From contig JAZAYU010000019.1 in NCBI GenBank assembly GCA_038501625.1, positions 2,192,501 to 2,256,500 on the forward strand: a stretch of 64,000 nt of DNA, written 5' to 3'. The stretch is from Corbicula japonica (Eukaryota > Mollusca > Bivalvia > Venerida > Cyrenidae). Of the stretch, positions 59,459-64,000 are shown one piece after another; positions within the stretch are counted from its first letter, which is position 1; every line of letters begins with the position of its first letter. The notes beneath the pieces were generated by a model. It was not told where the DNA came from, did not search any database, and worked only from the letters and a program-made list of their open reading frames with translations. A program made the position numbers and the translations under genes.

Positions 59459-61905
59459 TTCGTGAAGTTGGCCGCCTAGCAGCCTAGCAGCGTGAAGTTG
59501 GCCGCCAAGCAGCGTGAAGTTGGCCCCCCAGCAGCCAGGCAGCGTGAAGTTGGCCGCCAAGCAGCCTGGCAGCGTGAAGTTGGCCGCCCAACAGCCTAGC
59601 AGATACTTTGCCTGCTGTGATACTTTGGCTGCTGCTGTGGCGGCTGGGAAAAGTTGGCTGCTGGGCTGCTGTGGCGGCTGGGATACTTTGGCTGCTGGGA
59701 AAAGTTGGCTGCTGGAATACTTTGGCTGCTGAGCTGCTGTGGCGGCTGGAAAAAGTTGGTTGCTGGGCTGCTGTGGCGGCTGGGATACTTTGGCTGCTGG
59801 GAAAAGTTTGCTGCTGGAATACTTTGGCTGCTGTGGCGGCTGGGAAAAGTTGGCTGCTGGGCTGGTGTGGCGGCTGGGATACTTTGGCAGCTGGGAAAAG
59901 TTGGCTGCTGGAATACTTTGGCTGCAGAGCTGCTGTGGCGGCTGGGAATAGTTGGCTGCTGGGCTGCTGTGGTGGCTGGGATACTTTGGCTGCTGGGAAA
60001 AGTTGGCTGCTGGAATACTTTGGCTGCTGAGCTGCTGTGGCAGCTGGGAAAAGTTGGCTGCTGGAATACTTTGGTTGCTGAGCTGCTGTGGCGGCTGGGA
60101 AAAGTTGGCTGCTGGGCTGCTGTGGCGGCTGGGATACTTTGGCTGGTTGGAAAAGTTGGCTGCTGGAATACTTTGGCTGCTGAGCTGCTGTGGCGGCTGA
60201 TATACTTTTGCGGCTGGGCTGCTGTCGCTTAATTGAAGTTAAATAATGCTTTTAAAAATTTCTCACGTCAGACTTCGATTTGCTAGCCGGAAAGTGATAA
60301 GTTTAAGACTTAACGTAGGTAATATTATAACATTATTTTATATTATCATTTTATTAAATTAACGCATTTCTCTCCATATTTCATGTTCTCATACATTTTT
60401 AGAAAATTAAGTTAATTGAAATTAAAAAACATATGAAATACATGTTCAAAAAAACCCCCAAGAAATTTGCTGATTTGCTATTAAACGAATTATTACGTCA
60501 GTTTCTTCAGAAGGAAGTTCGATTTGGCAGCCTAACAGCGGAGTAGACTGGCAGCCTAGCAGCCTAGCTGTTTGGCAGCGAGAAGTTTAAAACTTCACGT
60601 AGGTGATGTTATAATATATTTGTCAGTCTAGCATTCTAGAAGCAGATGGTTCAGAAAATAAATCATCATGCCATCATTCAAAAAAAAACATGTACTTTAC
60701 CGGTATTTCATGCTCTTTTATTTTTCAGAAATAAAATGCGAGATTTGAAAACAAAATTAGTACAAGCCATGTTGACATTCGCGCCACAACCAAAAGAACA
60801 TAGTAAAATGAGCGAAGGCAATTTACAGGCTATAGCGAACGCATATGAAATGTGTCTGTGTGAAGTTGGAAGAGCAACAGATCAGTTCCAGGAGAATGTA
60901 GAAAAAATAATGGGTGTATTTGATTTGTCGATGTCAGATTAGAACTATTTGAAAAAGAAAAATTTTGTAATAGAATCGAAAAACACCTAAAAGTGAAAGA
61001 AAAATATTAAATCAACGATATTTGACATTAACTCGATTTCATAAAAAATGTATAAATTTCCCAACTACGAGAAGACAAAAGCGTCAATACAAGTTAGAAC
61101 AGTAAAGAAAAATAGTTTTACCTTAAAAATCCCTAAAATTCTATTTGCAATCAAACACAAAAAAGAATCATCGCAAAACAAATACAGTTTAAATACCCAA
61201 ATGATTAAGAAGACACTGACAACAATATGTAAGGTCCTTTTATTTCTCATAAACAAATTTATTTTCTTTTTAAATTCTTTTCTCGCATTATAACAACTGT
61301 GGTCAAACCATTTTGCCTTTATATTTACTTGTTTGTTATTGTGAGTATATGTTTTATTGGAGTTGTAAAGCAGCAAAAGTATTCCAGCCGCCACAGCAGC
61401 TCAGCAGCCAACTTTTCCCAGCCGCCACAGCAGCTCAGCAGCCAAAGTATTCCAGCAGCCAACTTTTCCCAGCAGCCAAAGTATCCCAGCCACCACAGCA
61501 GCCCAGCAGCCAACTTTTCCCAGCCGCCACAGCAGCCAAAGTATTCCAGCAGCAAACTTTTCCCAGCAGCCAAAGTATCCCAGCCGCCACAGCAGCCCAG
61601 CAACCAACTTTTCCCAGCCGCCACAGCAGCTTAGCAGCCAAAGTATTCCAGCAGCCAACTTTTCCCAGCAGCCAAAGTATCCCAGCCGCAACAGCAGCCA
61701 ACTTTTCCCAGCCGCCACAGCAGCTCAGCAGCCAAAGTATTCCAGCAGCCAACTTTTTCCAGCAGCCAAAGTATCCCAGCCGCCACAGTATCTGCTAGGC
61801 TGTTGGGCGGCCAACTTCACGCTGCCAGGCTGCTGGGCGGCCAACTTCACGCTGCCAGGCTGCTTGGCGGCCAACTTCACGCTGCTAGGCGGCTAACTTC
61901 ACGAA
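59459..61905. mobile_element. 2.4-kb foldback element with GC-rich tandem arms
   Basis: The left arm (59459-60235) and right arm (61372-61905) are inverted. Each has outer copies of CGTGAAGTTGGCCGCC and inner tandem repeats of CTGCTGTGGCGGCTGG, ATACTTTGGCTGCTGG and AAAAGTTGGCTGCTGG units. The ends are TTCGTGAAGTT / AACTTCACGAA. The arms are far more GC-rich than the rest of the window. The loop (60236-61371) is AT-rich with a few short open frames and a CAGCCTAGCAG-type island at 60528-60590. This resembles Foldback/Galileo-type architecture; no transposase is seen. Long Leu/Trp/Gly/Ala frames in the arms are repeat artefacts. Confidence 0.88.
60646..60942 (+). other. Short open frame in the foldback loop, possibly a captured exon
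   Basis: An open frame of 98 codons from ATG to TAG. Its second half (from MRDLKTKLVQAMLTFAPQPK on) is more protein-like, with a helical, amphipathic look ending FDLSMSD. It is preceded at 60729 by a good acceptor (TTTTATTTTTCAG), so the coding part may be a terminal exon starting at about 60730. I do not recognise a family. It could be the remnant of an element-encoded gene, a host exon carried by the foldback, or chance. Confidence 0.25.
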
Positions 61906-63124
61906 AGCGGAATATGGAGTAAAACATCTCTATTTTATTGAGAACTGACATATTAAATTATGTTGAGCCGAAACAAAACTTTGGACTTACTTCATGTATG
62001 TATTGGTTGCCAAAATGCACAAATCAAATAAAGCCTGATTTATCGTCGACTCCAGCTATTGTACACTGCTCTTTACTTTATATAATACAGCCATCAATGA
62101 ATATGTTTATGGTTTTGTGAAAAATAAATGTTTGAAACCACCAGCAAAAAATCTTTTTTGGCTCATTAAAAACTCGGACCACATATTAAAGTAATTAAGA
62201 GTAAGGCGTTCTCTTTGTCAACTTATTATTTTTCAACATTGTACACTTCACATCCAATTAACTTAATAAGACACAAGCTTACCAGTCTCGTTGAAAAAAA
62301 TAATGCCGGTATAGAAACAGCATTCAACAACACCATGAGGTATCTCGACGGTTTGTAAAATACAAGTAATAACATTTTCAATCTTTGGCAAATGAAATAA
62401 ATCAAAATGAACTCCAGCTTGATAAAGCAACAACCTCAGAAAAGGAAACAGCTTTTCTTGACCTTCTTGACCTTAACCTTTAGTTGAAAATTGTTATGTG
62501 AGCGTTCATATATATTATGAAAGAGATGCGTTTTGGTAGGTGATGTGCCGCGTGTAACAACTTTCTGGGTTTTTTTCCATTTCGCAGCTTTATCGTTTTT
62601 CTTTGAACTTAAACAATGTAATATTTCATGAACGAAATCCTTGCAAACTTTTGAAGTTATATCGCCGATGCCCAGATTAGATCCATATATTTCATTTTTA
62701 AGTCTTTCAAGCGACAAGGTTTTTTTTCAACCAGTGTTTAACGGATATAAAAACTGTAGGCCTACCTATAAGAAAGAGAAACAAGCATATCAAGAATCAG
62801 GGGTAGGAATTACGTGGTTCAATGCTTTGGTACCAAGCACTAGAAAATGGCGGCGCCAGGTGAAACGGTATGTATTTTCTATTAGTTTTTCTCGAATATT
62901 AAAGAAATAAATTTTCCAGCATAGCCTATTTTCCAGCCCCCAATTTCCCCCGCATTTTGATACCTTACTTATTCCGAACAGTGCTATAGCTTGCCTGGAT
63001 TGCTTGTCACAAAATTTGAATCGATAAAATAATAGGTACAGAAAATAGCCATATCCAGCCTTCATACACAGCCAATTCTAGAACAATTACGTAAAATCTT
63101 CCAAAAGCGAAGTCAATTATACAC

Positions 63125-63192
63125 TTTATAAAAAATTCACTCTTTATTTCGATTTTTTTTATTTTTGAAATAAAGAGTGAATTTTTTATAAA
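63125..63192. repeat. Perfect 26-bp inverted repeat (hairpin)
   Basis: Arms 63125-63150 and 63167-63192 are exact reverse complements (core AAAAAATTCACTCTTTATTT) around a 16-base AT loop. It abuts the SINE copy that follows. A tiny MITE or a foldback remnant is likely. Confidence 0.9.
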
Positions 63193-63194
63193 AT

Positions 63195-63370
63195 GATAGT
63201 GCCTCTAGCTGGGAGCGAATGCGCACTGTCTCAGCGACAGCGCCTAGACCTGCAATTCCGGGGAGGCAACCGAGCTAGCCGGGACAACCCCCAAAAAAGT
63301 TGGATCGGATAGCCTTGATATACATAACCATCACTGCATGACATCGGTAACGGGTTATTTTACTGAAAGT
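63195..63370 (-). repeat. tRNA-derived SINE, copy 3
   Basis: Minus strand: AACCCGTTACCGATGTCATG, TATATCAAGGCTATCCGATC, TTTTTTGGGGGTTGTCCCGG, CTAGCTCGGTTGCC (A box), GCGCATTCGCTCCCAGCTAG (B box, one change), AGGCACTATCA. It aligns over its whole length with the 53690 copy, fixing the family length at about 175 bases. Confidence 0.8.
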
Positions 63371-63479
63371 TTATACAAGAAAGAATATTTATTTTATGTA
63401 ATCGAATTAGTCTGTAGATATATATTATATAAACACGTTCGAAAATTATAACTATACCTTAATATCAATAATTTAAAAA

Positions 63480-63650
63480 AAAGGTGAAATATGCATATCA
63501 GGAATCGCCACATTCAGAAAAAACAGCCTCCCCACACAGTCAAGAAGAAGAGAGGGGGAGAGAGCATGGTTAATAAAATAATCAGTTTCAAAAAAGACAC
63601 CACTAACAATAAACAAAAATGAGAACCCGAGGGGTTACCGCCTTAAAGTT
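63480..63650 (-). repeat. Dispersed repeat, 3' half, minus strand
   Basis: AAGGTGAAATATGCATATCA, GGAATCGCCACATTCAG, AGCCTCCCCACACAGTCAAG, GAGCATGGTTAATAAAATAA and AACCCGAGGGGTTACCGCC match the reverse complement of the 39500 copy up to its middle, then the similarity stops abruptly at 63645. Confidence 0.83.
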
Positions 63651-64000
63651 TCGTTTAAATTACTTCTAATTTTTAAGCTGAATATTGATTTGTTACATGA
63701 TATATGAGAAAACTGTCGATTTGAGCATTAAGTAATTTTCAAAAAAAAAGTCTCTTTTTGTGTGCATGGAAGTACTCTTAACAGTTTTCACTAGTGTATT
63801 TTTGAAAGAAAGGTTTTCATTGACAGTGTATGTTTTATGGTACATGTTATACGTTATGTTCCATGCAAAAACATAACTTATCTTATATGATTTCCACGTG
63901 AGAGTTCCACTGTAATTAAGCTATAAACAATACATTCTTAACAATTCGTTTTATTATCTACAAGATTTATTGATGGAAACTATTGCTTTAAACACCTCAC

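Larger units (their letters stand above)
61906..64000. other. Right end of the window
   Basis: No gene is recognised with confidence. A minus-strand frame of about 90 codons (62717-62436, no ATG at its head) has plausible codon texture (segments KVCKDFVHEILHCLSS and KWKKTQKVVTRGTSP) but no known domain. Beyond 62940 come a perfect hairpin, a SINE copy and a dispersed-repeat copy, then AT-rich DNA to the edge. Confidence 0.4.

Noticed and set aside
59514..60232. Long Leu/Trp/Gly/Ala-rich open frames in the left foldback arm, and their mirrors at 61313-61798
   Set aside because: Tandem units whose length keeps the frame open generate them in several frames on both arms; the same peptide appears inverted in the other arm. 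No start context or domain.

Overview
This window looks like animal nuclear DNA, most likely from a bivalve mollusc. It is AT-rich and gene-poor, with introns, GT-AG splice sites and many short palindromic repeats. The organism is an inference. It rests on an NK1-type homeobox gene with a bilaterian homeodomain and on repeats that resemble clam and mussel families (the GCGAACAGTGTAGATC family, tRNA-derived SINEs). I cannot name the species.

The only protein-coding genes I can support are two NK1 (slouch / NKX1 class) genes, head to tail on the minus strand. Gene A is complete. Exon 1 (26936-26450) carries an EH1/Groucho-binding motif. An 8.5-kb phase-1 intron follows, and exon 2 (17973-17435) carries the homeodomain, giving a predicted 341-residue protein. 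Gene B is represented only by its first coding exon (2325-1749). It has the same EH1 core, the same downstream PWL motif and the same intron phase. Its homeodomain exon must lie beyond the left edge. Because B's first exon lies downstream of A's homeobox exon, this is a tandem gene duplication and not a pair of alternative promoters.

Layout: 1-1748, intron of B; 1749-2325, B exon 1; 2326-3000, B 5' flank; 3001-17160, a roughly 14-kb spacer with microsatellites, tRNA-like fragments and several hairpin MITEs; 17162-17410, a MITE lying 24 bases after the A stop codon; 17435-26936, gene A, whose intron is full of minisatellites and inverted repeats; 26937-27260, A promoter region; 27261-64000, about 37 kb with no recognisable gene.

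That 37-kb desert holds a 55-bp satellite with a cleanly inserted MITE (33346-34530), a 1.24-kb terminal-inverted-repeat element (34924-36164), several copies of a roughly 330-bp dispersed repeat, three copies of a tRNA-derived SINE, a 0.76-kb foldback (54964-55719), a 3-kb array of about 148-bp monomers inside a larger element (56134-59210), and a 2.4-kb foldback with GC-rich tandem arms (59459-61905). Several repeat-poor, TAAT-rich stretches around gene A are plausible regulatory DNA, but that needs cross-species comparison. Both NK1 proteins would be nuclear transcription factors, probably repressors through Groucho/TLE.
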